From positions 1 through 64,000 of the forward strand of contig CACBEJ010000004.1 of assembly GCA_902538255.1 (NCBI GenBank): 64,000 bases of DNA, read 5' to 3'. Under the pieces are notes generated by a model. The model made no database searches, had not been told where the DNA came from, and saw only the letters and a list, made by a program, of their open reading frames with translations. Position numbers and translations under genes: made by a program. Positions within the stretch are counted from its first letter, which is position 1. Each line of letters begins with the position of its first letter. Source of the DNA: an uncultured Pelagibacteraceae bacterium (GTDB taxonomy: Bacteria > Pseudomonadota > Alphaproteobacteria > Pelagibacterales > Pelagibacteraceae). This document shows, in pieces, positions 1 to 9,874 of the stretch.

Positions 1-440
1 CTGATTGTTCTTTTATAGATTGAAAAAATTCATCACTATCAATATTTAAATCCCTTATTAATTTAGACATCTTCTCAACATTTGATAAGTCATGATTATT
101 TTTCCAATAAGCATCAAAAAAACAATTCAAGTAATCGTTTTGTTTATCCTTACTAATACTAATATACCCTCTCATTATATTTAAAGAATTTATCGGAAAA
201 TTAGAATTCCATTTGAATTCAATATTATTTTTTTTAGACACTAAATTGCAATCGTTAATATTATTTTTTAATTTATATTTATTAAATGCAGGCGAATCAA
301 TTCCAGCTAGCTTATGAAGACCTCCTAAATAAACTGGTTTGTAATTAAATGTTATATTTTTATGTTTAAGAATTTTTTTGTGAGCGATGTATGCATAGGG
401 GCTAATTATATCGAAATAAAAATCTATATGATTACTCATA
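1..440 (-). CDS. 2-hydroxychromene-2-carboxylate isomerase / DsbA-family protein, partial (C-terminus beyond window)
   Basis: Hand translation from ATG at 440 on minus: MSNHIDFYFDIISPYAYIAHKKILKHKNITFNYKPVYLGGLHKLAGID...; 'FDIISPYAY' and 'PVYLGGLHKLAG' are typical of the family. Confidence 0.8.
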
Positions 441-905
441 TAAACTAATTCTTTTTGCGTAAAAAATTCTAATTATCCAATATAAAAATAAACCTATAGG
501 ACCAATTAAATAAGTCATAATTAATGGCACAGCCATCAAAACTTTGTTTATAGAAAACTTTTGAGAATCTTTTACAATCCAGCCACCAATAAATAAGTTT
601 ATTGCTATGAAATGAGTCCAAAATATCATTATGTATAAATGGTCTTCAAACAACCTAGATAGCTCATTTAGACCAAGATAAAGAGAGAAATTTCCATCAA
701 AATCGTAACCAATTAAATATGATTTATATAAAATAAAGATATAAACCACACTTAGTATTAAAAAAGGAAAAATTGATGTTACAAAAATTCTACTTAAATG
801 TGATTCAGGAAACACTATCAGGATAAACCAAAAAGGTAGAACTCCAAGGTTGATCCACATGTAAAGTGTCTCAATTGTGAAATAAGTATAAATTTGTTCA
901 ATCAT
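432..905 (-). CDS. ABA4-like (DUF4281) integral membrane protein
   Basis: 157 aa, about 4 TM segments; 'FWTHFIAINLFIGGWIVKDS' and 'MTYLIGPIGLFLYWIIR' resemble the ABA4-like family. Confidence 0.65.
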   Translation of the reverse strand: MIEQIYTYFTIETLYMWINLGVLPFWFILIVFPESHLSRIFVTSIFPFLILSVVYIFILYKSYLIGYDFDGNFSLYLGLNELSRLFEDHLYIMIFWTHFIAINLFIGGWIVKDSQKFSINKVLMAVPLIMTYLIGPIGLFLYWIIRIFYAKRISLYE

Positions 906-931
906 TTAGATATATTATATTAAATCTAACT

Positions 932-1495
932 ATGATTCCTATAAGAAATAGAAAAAAAACGCTCCAAGTTACTGTTGATGAGATGCGTAATTTTGCCTTT
1001 GCTTACGTTGAAAAATATGCTCCTTCAAAACAACAACTCAAAACTTACTTACTTAAAAAATACATGAAACTATCAGCATCAGATGTAAGAAAAAAAGATG
1101 TAAATAAATTGATTGATATTGTTTTGTCTGATCTAGAAAAAAACAAATTTATAAATGATCAATTTTATTCTGAAAGTAAGGCCAAAAGCATGATCCAAAG
1201 AGGAAACTCAATTAATAAGATTAGAAATTATTTAATCGGAAAAGGAATTAACGAAACATTTATCAAGGATACGGTCGATAAAATAAAGGAAGATAATTCT
1301 GATCAAGATTTTTTTTCAGCAATAAAATTATGTAAAAAAAAAAGAATTGGCCCAGCTAGAGCAGAGGATAATAGAACTTTATTTTATAAAAAAGATATAT
1401 CTCTACTTGCAAGGAATGGTTTTGATTTTGAAACATCAAAAAAGGTAATGGATATAGAAAAAGATGAATATCTAAAAATAATAAATTTACTTTAA
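932..1495 (+). CDS. recX: regulatory protein RecX
   Basis: 187 aa ORF with RecX-like three-helix repeats (AFAYVEKYAPSKQQLKTYLLKK; DQFYSESKAKSMIQRGNSINKIRNYLIGKGI). Confidence 0.75.
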   Translation: MIPIRNRKKTLQVTVDEMRNFAFAYVEKYAPSKQQLKTYLLKKYMKLSASDVRKKDVNKLIDIVLSDLEKNKFINDQFYSESKAKSMIQRGNSINKIRNYLIGKGINETFIKDTVDKIKEDNSDQDFFSAIKLCKKKRIGPARAEDNRTLFYKKDISLLARNGFDFETSKKVMDIEKDEYLKIINLL

Positions 1496-1630
1496 TTTTT
1501 TATCTTTTTCTTCTTTTATAAGCTGATTTATTTTGTTTCTTATGTAATTTTTTACGAAAACGAACACCAATAATCCAAATATTGAAACTGAAACAATAAT
1601 TATTAATATTATTCTTAATTGTTCATCCAT
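1487..1630 (-). CDS. 47-aa single-TM hypothetical peptide
   Basis: Hand translation: MDEQLRIILIIIVSVSIFGLLVFVFVKNYIRNKINQLIKEEKDKKLK*; abuts cysQ start; below ORF-track cutoff. Confidence 0.5.
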   Translation of the reverse strand: MDEQLRIILIIIVSVSIFGLLVFVFVKNYIRNKINQLIKEEKDKKLK

Positions 1631-2394
1631 TATAAAATATTTTTATTTTTCAAAATTATACTTGGATTTTTTAAATTTTTTTTACCGTACAAAATTTTAT
1701 TTCCATCAAAATCAGTTACAGATCCACCCGAATGTTCTAAAATTGCATGACCAGCTGCTATATCCCATTCATATGCTCTAGGTTCAGCAACATAACCATC
1801 ATATTCACCAGCAGCAACCACACAGAATTTCAAAGAACTTTTCATTCTAATATTTTCTTTTACTCCCAAATCATCATAAATTTTTTGAATTTCAGGCTTT
1901 ATTTTAGTTGAGTATGAAATAAATTTTAAATTTTCTATTTTCTTAGAAGGTAAATTACTTAAGTTTATTTTTTTACTGTTGCTAAGCTCAAAAGAATTAC
2001 CTTTTCCATACGAATAAAACATTCTTTTTTTTGCTGGGGCATTTATTAATCCCGCAACTGGCTCGTTGTTAATAATTAAACCAGCGTTAATGGTAAATTC
2101 TTCCAGATTATTAATATAATCATAAGTTCCATCAATAGGATCAATAAGCCAGAAATTTTTCAAATTAAGGTTGTCTTTATTTTCAGAGGTTTCTTCTGAA
2201 ATAATAGGTAAATTTGGAGTAATCCCAGAAATCTGATTTGATATTAATTTATTTACTTCTAGATCACCGTTACTTACCGGGGTGTTGTCTGGTTTTATTT
2301 TTTTTTCTAACCCTTTTTCTCTTAATTGAAGAGCCAAATCTCCTGCCTCTAAAAAACACTCAATTAAACTTTCTACAATATTTTTTAAGTTCAC
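1630..2394 (-). CDS. cysQ: 3'(2'),5'-bisphosphate nucleotidase / inositol monophosphatase family (CysQ)
   Basis: FWLIDPIDGTYDYI (DPIDGT metal motif) and YEWDIAAGHAILEHSGG. Confidence 0.85.
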   Translation of the reverse strand: MNLKNIVESLIECFLEAGDLALQLREKGLEKKIKPDNTPVSNGDLEVNKLISNQISGITPNLPIISEETSENKDNLNLKNFWLIDPIDGTYDYINNLEEFTINAGLIINNEPVAGLINAPAKKRMFYSYGKGNSFELSNSKKINLSNLPSKKIENLKFISYSTKIKPEIQKIYDDLGVKENIRMKSSLKFCVVAAGEYDGYVAEPRAYEWDIAAGHAILEHSGGSVTDFDGNKILYGKKNLKNPSIILKNKNIL

Positions 2395-2396
2395 CT

Positions 2397-2567
2397 TTAT
2401 TTTCCAAGTTTTTTTAGTTCAACATTTTTTGCATTTATCACTTTTTTTCCAACATTTTCAAAATTAACTGTCACTTTATCGTTAATTATAGATTGTACTT
2501 GACCAATACCCCATTCTTTTTTTTGAGGATTAGTGACTTTGTCACCTGGTTCATAATCTAAAATCAT
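2397..2567 (-). CDS. DUF3553-like small protein
   Basis: Hand translation: [56 protein letters not shown]; matches the typical DUF3553 pattern (PGxxVxxPxxxxWGxGQVQS). Confidence 0.65.
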   Translation of the reverse strand: MILDYEPGDKVTNPQKKEWGIGQVQSIINDKVTVNFENVGKKVINAKNVELKKLGK

Positions 2568-2608
2568 TTAATTTAACTTATATTGTAAATAAGTATAAAT
2601 ACCACCTA

Positions 2609-3724
2609 ATGAATAAAGATTTAAATTCTATCGGTTTAGATAAAAAACCTTCAGATACTACCGTAGTTGTTGCTATGTCGGGTGGTGTAGATTCTTCTAC
2701 TGTTGCAGGAATTATGAAAAAGGAAGGTTATAATGTAATTGGAATAACTCTAAAACTGTATGATGATGGTAAAGATGTAGCTGCATCAAAACAATGTTGT
2801 TCAGGTCAAGATATAATGGACGCTAAACGTGTTGCACATAAGTTAGGTATAGAGCATAAAATTTTATACTACCAGGATAAGTTTAAACAAGGTGTTATAG
2901 ATAATTTTGTTGAGAGTTATTTAAAAGGTGAAACTCCAATTCCGTGTGTGCAGTGCAATCAAACTGTTAAATTCAAAGATTTATTTGAAGTTTCAAAAGA
3001 ACTCAGAGCTGATGCATTGGTAACAGGTCACTATGTAAAAAGTATTACAGAGAACAAAACTACAAACATGTATAGAGCAATAGATGAAAATAGAGACCAA
3101 AGTTATTTTTTATTTAACACAACTAGAGAACAATTAGATTATTTAAGATTTCCATTAGGCGGAATGTTAAAAGATAAAACTAGAGAAATTGCAAAAAATT
3201 TAGACTTAAACGTTGCCGATAAACCTGATAGTCAAGATATCTGTTTTGTTCCAAATGGTGATTACGCCTCTGTTATACAAAAGTTTAGACCAGATTCTTT
3301 TCAAAAAGGAAATATAAAAAATTTAGAGGGTGATGTAATTGGTGTTCATGATGGAATTATCAATTTTACAATTGGACAACGAAAAGGAATTAAAGTTTCA
3401 GACAAAGAAGCTCTATATGTATTAAAGATTAATCCTGATAAAAATGAAATAATAGTTGGGCCAAAAGAAAAACTTGGAAAAAAAATAATTTCTTTAAAAG
3501 AAATAAATTTATTAACTAAAAAAGATGATTTTGATAAAGATCTATTTGTCAAAGTTAGATCTACCGGAGGTCTATTAGAGGCAAAAGTTGATCTCATAGA
3601 TGACAATAATGCTAAAGTTAATTTAGCACTTCCAGAGGATGGAATTTCACCTGGTCAGGCATGTGTTTTTTATCGTAAAGATCAGTTTGGCCATAAAGTG
3701 CTTGGTGGTGGTTGGATTATTTAG
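2609..3724 (+). CDS. mnmA: tRNA-specific 2-thiouridylase MnmA
   Basis: [18 protein letters not shown]-loop; [23 protein letters not shown]. Confidence 0.95.
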   Translation: MNKDLNSIGLDKKPSDTTVVVAMSGGVDSSTVAGIMKKEGYNVIGITLKLYDDGKDVAASKQCCSGQDIMDAKRVAHKLGIEHKILYYQDKFKQGVIDNFVESYLKGETPIPCVQCNQTVKFKDLFEVSKELRADALVTGHYVKSITENKTTNMYRAIDENRDQSYFLFNTTREQLDYLRFPLGGMLKDKTREIAKNLDLNVADKPDSQDICFVPNGDYASVIQKFRPDSFQKGNIKNLEGDVIGVHDGIINFTIGQRKGIKVSDKEALYVLKINPDKNEIIVGPKEKLGKKIISLKEINLLTKKDDFDKDLFVKVRSTGGLLEAKVDLIDDNNAKVNLALPEDGISPGQACVFYRKDQFGHKVLGGGWII

Positions 3725-4352
3725 TTTTTTTTAAAATAAAAAAAAGAAACATAAAATACAAATGTGTTAACAAAAAATAATTCCAAGAAATAATATTCTT
3801 AAAATTATGTATTATTTCTACTTCTGATATTGCCAGAGGAAACAACAATACTCCTAATAAAGTTACAGTTGTAGAGTAATAAAATAAATAATTCTTAGCT
3901 TTTATATTTATTCCTAAAGTATTTTTAAATTTTATAGAAAAAAAAAATTGAGTTAATACTGTAAAAAAAATATAGATAAATATTCCTACTTGTCTAAAAA
4001 ACCTATAAAGTTTTCCCTCACCTAAAAAAATAATATAAAGCACCAAAAATAAAATAGAGCAGTACGCCAAAAATTTTAAGAATTTTGATAAATTAATTTT
4101 GTTTTTTGATAAAAATTCATAATATTTTTTCCAAAAATAATAAAGAAAAACTGCATAAATAAACATTAAAGGTTTGAAAAAATATTTTACAGGCTCATAT
4201 CTTCCAACTCGAGATATGGATGTGCAACCCTCAAAATTTGGTATACACCAACTTATCAAATTTAAATTTGCTGACCAAACAAATGAAATAATTATGGTAA
4301 TAATAGGTATTAAAAAACAAAGTAAACACAAATTTCTAAGGCTTACCGTCAT
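3717..4352 (-). CDS. hypothetical ~6-TM membrane protein (possibly Frag1/DRAM/Sfk1-like)
   Basis: 211 aa hydrophobic [22 protein letters not shown] region. Confidence 0.55.
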   Translation of the reverse strand: MTVSLRNLCLLCFLIPIITIIISFVWSANLNLISWCIPNFEGCTSISRVGRYEPVKYFFKPLMFIYAVFLYYFWKKYYEFLSKNKINLSKFLKFLAYCSILFLVLYIIFLGEGKLYRFFRQVGIFIYIFFTVLTQFFFSIKFKNTLGINIKAKNYLFYYSTTVTLLGVLLFPLAISEVEIIHNFKNIISWNYFLLTHLYFMFLFFILKKTK

Positions 4353-4367
4353 GAATTTGCTTTAAAT

Positions 4368-4451
4368 TTATTTTTTTTTATTTTTTCTTTTAGCTCTTCT
4401 TTTTTTAGACCCTTGTTTTCTTCGGCCTCTATGTTTTTTTGGGTAACTCAT
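4368..4451 (-). CDS. 27-aa strongly basic micropeptide ORF
   Basis: Hand translation: MSYPKKHRGRRKQGSKKRRAKRKNKKK*; ATG and TAA in frame, 17 nt upstream of the 3717..4352 start. Confidence 0.4.
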   Translation of the reverse strand: MSYPKKHRGRRKQGSKKRRAKRKNKKK

Positions 4452-4523
4452 TTAATCCTATTTTAATTATATTGACGTTTTTCATGGGATATAGCATTGT
4501 CTTAATAACATATCAAATTTATT

Positions 4524-5702
4524 ATGGTTAATTCCTTAAAGACTTTTCTGAAACATACAGCTAAAGATTTTCATAATCAGTCTGTAAATCCTCCAGTGGT
4601 AAGAGCCTCTACTATTATTTTTAAATCTTTGCAGGATATTAAAAAGACACAAAATAAATATTTAAAGGACCCAGTGAGTGGAAATTTTGATTATGGTCGA
4701 CAGGGAACACCTACAACATATGCATTACAGCAAATTTTAAGAAAAATTGAAGAATGTTATAAGGTTTATTTAACTCCCACTGGGTTCGGCGCAATATTTC
4801 TTGGAGTGTTAAGCGTTGTGAAACCAGATGACGAAATACTTATTACAGACTCTGTTTACTCTCCATCAAGACTTTTAACAGAAACATATTTAAAAAAATT
4901 TAATATTAGAGCAATATTTTATAATCCAAATGATTTAAACGATCTCAAAAAAAAAATTACAAAAAAAACAAAGCTTATTTTTGTTGAAAATCCTGGAAGT
5001 AATACTTTTGAATTTCAAGATTTATCTAAAATAGTTGCTATAGCAAAAAAAAATAAAATTTATACAGCAATAGATAACACTTGGGGAACACCTTATTTTT
5101 TAAAACCAATAAAGTTAGGTTTTGATATGTCAGTTGTCTCTGCAACAAAATATTATTCTGGGCATTCAGATGTAATGGGAGGAAGTTTAGCAATAAGTAA
5201 AAGAGTTTTTAAATTGGTTGAACATACGAGCAAGGTATCTGGGTTGAGATTGGGTCCAGATGATGCATATTTAATTCTTAGAGGAATTAGAACTTTAGAT
5301 GTAAGATTAGACAAACATCAAGAAAATGCTTTAAAAGTATCAAAGTTTTTATCAAAACAAAAAAAAATTATTAAAGTTTTCTACCCATATAAAAAAGGAA
5401 GTCAAAATTATAAATTATGGAAAAAATATTATTCTGGAGCTTCGGGTTTATTAGGATTTAAAATTAAATCAAAAAATAAAAATTCTGTATTAAAATTTGT
5501 TAATTCACTAAAACTTTTTGGTTATGGTTTTAGTTGGGGTGGTTTTGAAAGCCTAGCACTCTATCAAACTCATCAAGCTCTAGGTACGAGACAATTTACA
5601 CATATAAATAAAGATGAGCATATAATAAGGATGCATATTGGACTTGAAGATCCTAAAGACATAATAAATGATATAAAACAAGCATTAAAATTTATAAAAT
5701 GA
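4524..5702 (+). CDS. metC: cystathionine beta-lyase (PLP Cys/Met metabolism family)
   Basis: 392 aa; SVVSATKYYSGHSDVMGGSL PLP-lysine motif; FGYGFSWGGFESL. Confidence 0.85.
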   Translation: MVNSLKTFLKHTAKDFHNQSVNPPVVRASTIIFKSLQDIKKTQNKYLKDPVSGNFDYGRQGTPTTYALQQILRKIEECYKVYLTPTGFGAIFLGVLSVVKPDDEILITDSVYSPSRLLTETYLKKFNIRAIFYNPNDLNDLKKKITKKTKLIFVENPGSNTFEFQDLSKIVAIAKKNKIYTAIDNTWGTPYFLKPIKLGFDMSVVSATKYYSGHSDVMGGSLAISKRVFKLVEHTSKVSGLRLGPDDAYLILRGIRTLDVRLDKHQENALKVSKFLSKQKKIIKVFYPYKKGSQNYKLWKKYYSGASGLLGFKIKSKNKNSVLKFVNSLKLFGYGFSWGGFESLALYQTHQALGTRQFTHINKDEHIIRMHIGLEDPKDIINDIKQALKFIK

Positions 5703-6919
5703 GTTCAGAAAGTTTTACTGTTAACAAAAAAGCACTAATTACTTTAATTGCTGCTTCTATAGTTGTAATAATTTCATTAGGAATAAGACAGACGTTTGGA
5801 TTATTTTATTTTGATTTTAATACAGATTTAGATATTTCCATTTCTCATTTTGGTTTTGTTATGGGATTGCAGTTATTACTTTGGGGAGTATTCAGCCCGT
5901 TGTTTGGTGTACTTACTGATAAATATGGAGGTGCGGTTTCAATATTTATTGGTTTTGCTTTTTATTTAATTGGGATTTTGCTTTTTTATTCTGGCTATAA
6001 TACAGGAAGTTATTTTACTTTAACTATAGGGGTGATGATTGGAATTGGCCTAGGCTCCACTGCAATAGGTATCCCAGTATCAGTAGTAGCTAAACATTTT
6101 CCAGCATCTAATAGAACTATTGCGACAGGAATTGTTACATGTGCAGGTTCATTTGGATATTTTGTATCACCTTTACTTGTAAGATATTCCTTAGTTGAAA
6201 CAGGCTGGGAGAATACTCTTTTATATTTTTCTCTTCTTTTAGGATTAGGATTGGTGGTAGCTTTGTTTGTTAGTACTCCAAAAATACCTGTAGGAGTTAA
6301 TCAAGATAATAATCAAACAGCAAGAGAGGCTCTTAGAGAGGCATTTGCTAACAAAAGTTTTATTTATCTCACTTTAGGTTTTTTTGTTTGTGGTTGGCAT
6401 ATTGCTTTAGTAGCGACACACATTCCTACTTATATGGCAGATAAAGGTTTGCCTGATTGGACACCTGCAATGGTTTTAGCTTTAATTGGTGTATTTAATA
6501 TGGCTGGTACGATTACCAGCGGTTATTTAGCAACAAGATACAGTAAGAAAAAAATTTTAAGTGCTATTTATCTTTTAAGAGGAGTTTCTATAATTTATTT
6601 TATTTTCTTACCACCAAGTATTTTTAACTCTGTAGTTTTTGGAGTTACTTTTGGTTTTTTGTGGCTATCCACAGTTCCTCCAACAAATGGAATTGTTGCC
6701 CATATATTCGGTACAAAATACGTTGGACTTTTATATGGGATAGTTTTTGTAAGCCATCAAATTGGTTCTTTCCTAGGAGCATATCTAGGTGGTGTATTTT
6801 ATGAGTTAAATGGAAATTTTGACTATGCATGGTACGGATCTATCGCATTATCAATCTTTGCAGGTTTGATACATTTACCTATAGTAGAGAAAGCAATTGA
6901 AAGAACTCAGCCGGCATAA
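5699..6919 (+). CDS. MFS transporter (oxalate:formate antiporter/MCT-like)
   Basis: 406 aa, 12 TM pattern; LRGVSIIYFIFLP, LGSFLGAYLGGVFYELNGNFDYAWYGS. Confidence 0.75.
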   Translation: MSSESFTVNKKALITLIAASIVVIISLGIRQTFGLFYFDFNTDLDISISHFGFVMGLQLLLWGVFSPLFGVLTDKYGGAVSIFIGFAFYLIGILLFYSGYNTGSYFTLTIGVMIGIGLGSTAIGIPVSVVAKHFPASNRTIATGIVTCAGSFGYFVSPLLVRYSLVETGWENTLLYFSLLLGLGLVVALFVSTPKIPVGVNQDNNQTAREALREAFANKSFIYLTLGFFVCGWHIALVATHIPTYMADKGLPDWTPAMVLALIGVFNMAGTITSGYLATRYSKKKILSAIYLLRGVSIIYFIFLPPSIFNSVVFGVTFGFLWLSTVPPTNGIVAHIFGTKYVGLLYGIVFVSHQIGSFLGAYLGGVFYELNGNFDYAWYGSIALSIFAGLIHLPIVEKAIERTQPA

Positions 6920-8111
6920 ATTTAAATTTAACCCTTATTTAGAGGATCTGTATCAATCAGATAAACCTTTAATAATCTACAAAGTAGATGAAGGATATAA
7001 TATTTACACAGATTTTTCAAAAAAGATTATTTTAACAAAAAAAAATATACATAAATTTCTTAATTCGTTAGAGAAAAAAAAATATAAAAAAGAAACAGAT
7101 TTATATCTTGGTTTTTTTGGTTACGAGATTTTATGTAATTTAATTGGTATTAATTTAAAAAATAAAAAAAGGATAAATTTTTATAAAGGAATTTTTTATA
7201 AACCTGAGACTATAATTAAAATAAGAAAAGATATTAAAGTTATATCTAATATAAAAAAACATAAGTTCAATTATCAATTTAACAAAACTCAAATATTAAG
7301 TCCTTTTAAAATAAATATTTCTTATACAAAATATAAAAAAATATTTGAATTATTTTCGAAAAAAATAAGACAAGGTGAAACTTATCAAATTAAAATTTGT
7401 ACAAAATATAAGAATAAATCATTAATTAATCCTGTTAATTTTTTTTGGAAATTAATGCGTGTTAATGCTTCTCCAGAATCATTTATGATAAAAGACAAGG
7501 ATTATTCTATAGTAAGCTGCTCTCCCGAAACACTAATAGATAAGAAAAAAAACAAAATAATTACTAAACCAATTGCGGGTACTTTTAAAAAAAAATTATT
7601 ATCCAATAAAAATATAGCTCTTAAATATTTTAAAAATAACGAGAAAGAAACTAAAGAACATAACATGATAGTTGATATGGAAAGAAATGATTTATCCAGA
7701 ATATGTAAACCAGGAAGCGTCAAAATACTTAAAAAAAAATATGTAGAGGAATATAAACATCTTTTTCATTATGTTACTTCAATTGGAGGGGTGATAAATA
7801 AAAATACAAAATTGATTGATATTATTAAAGCAATGATGCCAGGAGGATCTGTAATTGGTTGTCCTAAGATAAGAACATTAGAACTTTTAAATAATCAAGA
7901 AAAAGAAAGTAGAAATATTTTTACTGGAAGTTTTGGATTTATTAAATTTAATCAAGATATGAAGTTTAATATTATAATTAGATCTATATTAAATTATAAA
8001 AATCAATCAGAGATCTCCGCAGCATCTGGAGTAGTATTAGATAGTTCACCTAAAAAAGAATTTAATGAGAATTATATTAAAGCAAAATCTTTATTGGAGT
8101 TATTTAAATGA
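6897..8111 (+). CDS. pabB: aminodeoxychorismate synthase component I (PabB)
   Basis: TTG start; IKICTKYKN, CSPETLIDKK, IAGTFKK, EHNMIVDMERNDLSRIC, MMPGGSVIGCPKIRTLEL, SGVVLDSSPKKEFNEN chorismate-binding motifs; operonic with pabA and pabC. Confidence 0.85.
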   Translation: MKELSRHKFKFNPYLEDLYQSDKPLIIYKVDEGYNIYTDFSKKIILTKKNIHKFLNSLEKKKYKKETDLYLGFFGYEILCNLIGINLKNKKRINFYKGIFYKPETIIKIRKDIKVISNIKKHKFNYQFNKTQILSPFKINISYTKYKKIFELFSKKIRQGETYQIKICTKYKNKSLINPVNFFWKLMRVNASPESFMIKDKDYSIVSCSPETLIDKKKNKIITKPIAGTFKKKLLSNKNIALKYFKNNEKETKEHNMIVDMERNDLSRICKPGSVKILKKKYVEEYKHLFHYVTSIGGVINKNTKLIDIIKAMMPGGSVIGCPKIRTLELLNNQEKESRNIFTGSFGFIKFNQDMKFNIIIRSILNYKNQSEISAASGVVLDSSPKKEFNENYIKAKSLLELFK

Positions 8112-8665
8112 TTTATATTATAGATCATCAAGATTCCTTTACCTGGAATGTTGTTCATCAATTCGCAAAATTCGATAAAGTAATTTGCTCAAACTATTAT
8201 GAATTAAATTATAAATTGCTTGATAAAAGTGATGTAATTGTTTTGTCTCCTGGACCTGGATCACCAAAGGATTATCCTGCTACATCAAAAATTTATAAAA
8301 AATATAAAGGAAAGAAAAAAATAATTGGCATTTGCCTTGGCTATCAAATGATTCTACATAATGAAGGTGGCAAAATCATACAACAAAAAAAAATTTATCA
8401 TGGCTTTCAATCTAAAATAAAAACAAATAATCAAAGTAAAATCTTTAAAAATAATGAACAGTTTAGAGTTGGAAGATATCATTCATTAAAATTAATGGAG
8501 CCATTTAAATCAAATTTAATTAAAATAACTATGAGATGCAGCAAAACAAAAATACCAATGGGCCTTGAGGACAATCAAAATAAAATATATGGATTTCAAT
8601 TTCATCCAGAATCTTTTTTAACAGAAAATGGCAACACTATTATTAAAAAAATCTTATCAGCTTAG
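8108..8665 (+). CDS. pabA: aminodeoxychorismate synthase glutamine amidotransferase component (PabA)
   Basis: IDHQDSFTWNVV, LSPGPGSP, GICLGYQMI, GFQFHPES class-I GATase motifs. Confidence 0.9.
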   Translation: MIYIIDHQDSFTWNVVHQFAKFDKVICSNYYELNYKLLDKSDVIVLSPGPGSPKDYPATSKIYKKYKGKKKIIGICLGYQMILHNEGGKIIQQKKIYHGFQSKIKTNNQSKIFKNNEQFRVGRYHSLKLMEPFKSNLIKITMRCSKTKIPMGLEDNQNKIYGFQFHPESFLTENGNTIIKKILSA

Positions 8666-9371
8666 TAATCTTAAAGAAGTTACTTTTAAAGACCTCTGGG
8701 GATCTAGAGGTGTATTCACTACAATGCGTATGATTGGAAAACCTCCCAAGTTAATACTTTTTAAACCGCACATAGAAAACTTATTAAAATCCACAAAGAA
8801 ATATGGAATAATAAAAAAAAATTTAAAAAATATTATTATATATTTAATTAACAAAAACACTTTATATAAAGGTCCTGATAATTTACTTCGTATAGCGTTA
8901 AATAAAAAATTAATATCGGTCTCAATCAGAAAAAGACCAAAAACAAAAACTAATTTTAATTTGTTATTATTAAGATATAAACGAGTAGAGCCAAATTACA
9001 AAAATTTATATTATAAAAAAATATTAGCAAAATTAAGCAAAGTTAACTCAGCTAAATTTGATGTGGCTTTAGTCGCAAATGACAAGATTCTAGAAACTGG
9101 TACCTCAAATTTAGTTTTTGTAAAAAATGGAAAGATCTTTTCACCTAAAAAAAATTGTTATTTTGGAAATACACTCAAATTTATTTGTAAAAAAATAAAA
9201 ATTAATTTTAAAGATATTTCAATTAAATCAATTCATGATTATGAGGAAATAATTCTAATTGGATCTGGCAAAGGAGTAACGTCAGTTTCTAGTATTAACG
9301 ATCTTAAATGGAAGAGGAGAAGTACTAAGTGCTACACGAAGTTAAATAAAATATATAACTTTCTTGTTTAA
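8628..9371 (+). CDS. pabC: class IV aminotransferase / aminodeoxychorismate lyase (PabC)
   Basis: GVFTTMRMIGKPPKLILFKPHIENLLKS; ILETGTSNLVFVKNGKIFSP; GSGKGVTSVSSIN; start uncertain because of a 38-nt overlap with pabA. Confidence 0.8.
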   Translation: MATLLLKKSYQLSNLKEVTFKDLWGSRGVFTTMRMIGKPPKLILFKPHIENLLKSTKKYGIIKKNLKNIIIYLINKNTLYKGPDNLLRIALNKKLISVSIRKRPKTKTNFNLLLLRYKRVEPNYKNLYYKKILAKLSKVNSAKFDVALVANDKILETGTSNLVFVKNGKIFSPKKNCYFGNTLKFICKKIKINFKDISIKSIHDYEEIILIGSGKGVTSVSSINDLKWKRRSTKCYTKLNKIYNFLV

Positions 9372-9373
9372 AT

Positions 9374-9772
9374 ATGAAAGATCCAAACAACCCTTGTATT
9401 TTTTGTAAAATCAGAAATGAAGAGCTTCAATTTGAAAACCAATTAGCCTATTCATCTACAGATAGTTATCCTGTCTCAGAATTTCATAGTCTAATCGTTC
9501 CTAAAAGACATGTAGAGACATACTTTGATCTTACTGAAGCAGAAATTCAGGCATGTAATGATTTAATTTTAAAAACTAAAGAAAAAATTTTAAAACTAGA
9601 CTCTAGTGTTAAAGGTTTCAATATAGGTACTAATTCAGGAAAAGTTGCAGGCCAATCAATTATGCATTGTCACATTCATTTAATACCTCGAAGAGAGGGT
9701 GATGTAGAAAACCCTCAAGGTGGTGTTAGGTCAGTAATACCAAGCAAACAACACTACAAACGCAAACTTTAA
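9374..9772 (+). CDS. HIT-family hydrolase
   Basis: 132 aa; CIFCKIRNEE N-terminus and GQSIMHCHIHLIPRREGD histidine triad. Confidence 0.95.
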   Translation: MKDPNNPCIFCKIRNEELQFENQLAYSSTDSYPVSEFHSLIVPKRHVETYFDLTEAEIQACNDLILKTKEKILKLDSSVKGFNIGTNSGKVAGQSIMHCHIHLIPRREGDVENPQGGVRSVIPSKQHYKRKL

Positions 9773-9790
9773 GTTGTTATTAAAGACAAA

Positions 9791-9819
9791 TTGACCAATA
9801 CTTTTGGTTGAAGTCTCTA
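9791..9819 (+). promoter_or_regulatory. candidate sigma70-type promoter upstream of aprM
   Basis: TTGACC (9791-9796), then a weak -10 (TCTCTA at 9814, or TCTAAA slightly downstream); in the 102-bp HIT-aprM gap. Confidence 0.25.
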
Positions 9820-9874
9820 AATAACTAGATTAGAAAACTTTAAATTATTTCAAAATTATTTTAAGAGTATAAAA

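Noticed and set aside
3346-3606. 86-aa minus ORF within mnmA (and similar antisense ORFs at 7502-7723, 8657-8860, 9991-10206, 10461-10664, 11187-11414, 32697-32996, 39878-40141, 44277-44552)
   Set aside because: Shadow ORFs antisense to strongly supported genes with no recognisable domain.
4452-4523. Possible SAM-type riboswitch upstream of metC
   Set aside because: The region is only about 70 nt and I could not identify a SAM-V or other riboswitch core by eye; an Infernal/Rfam scan would decide.
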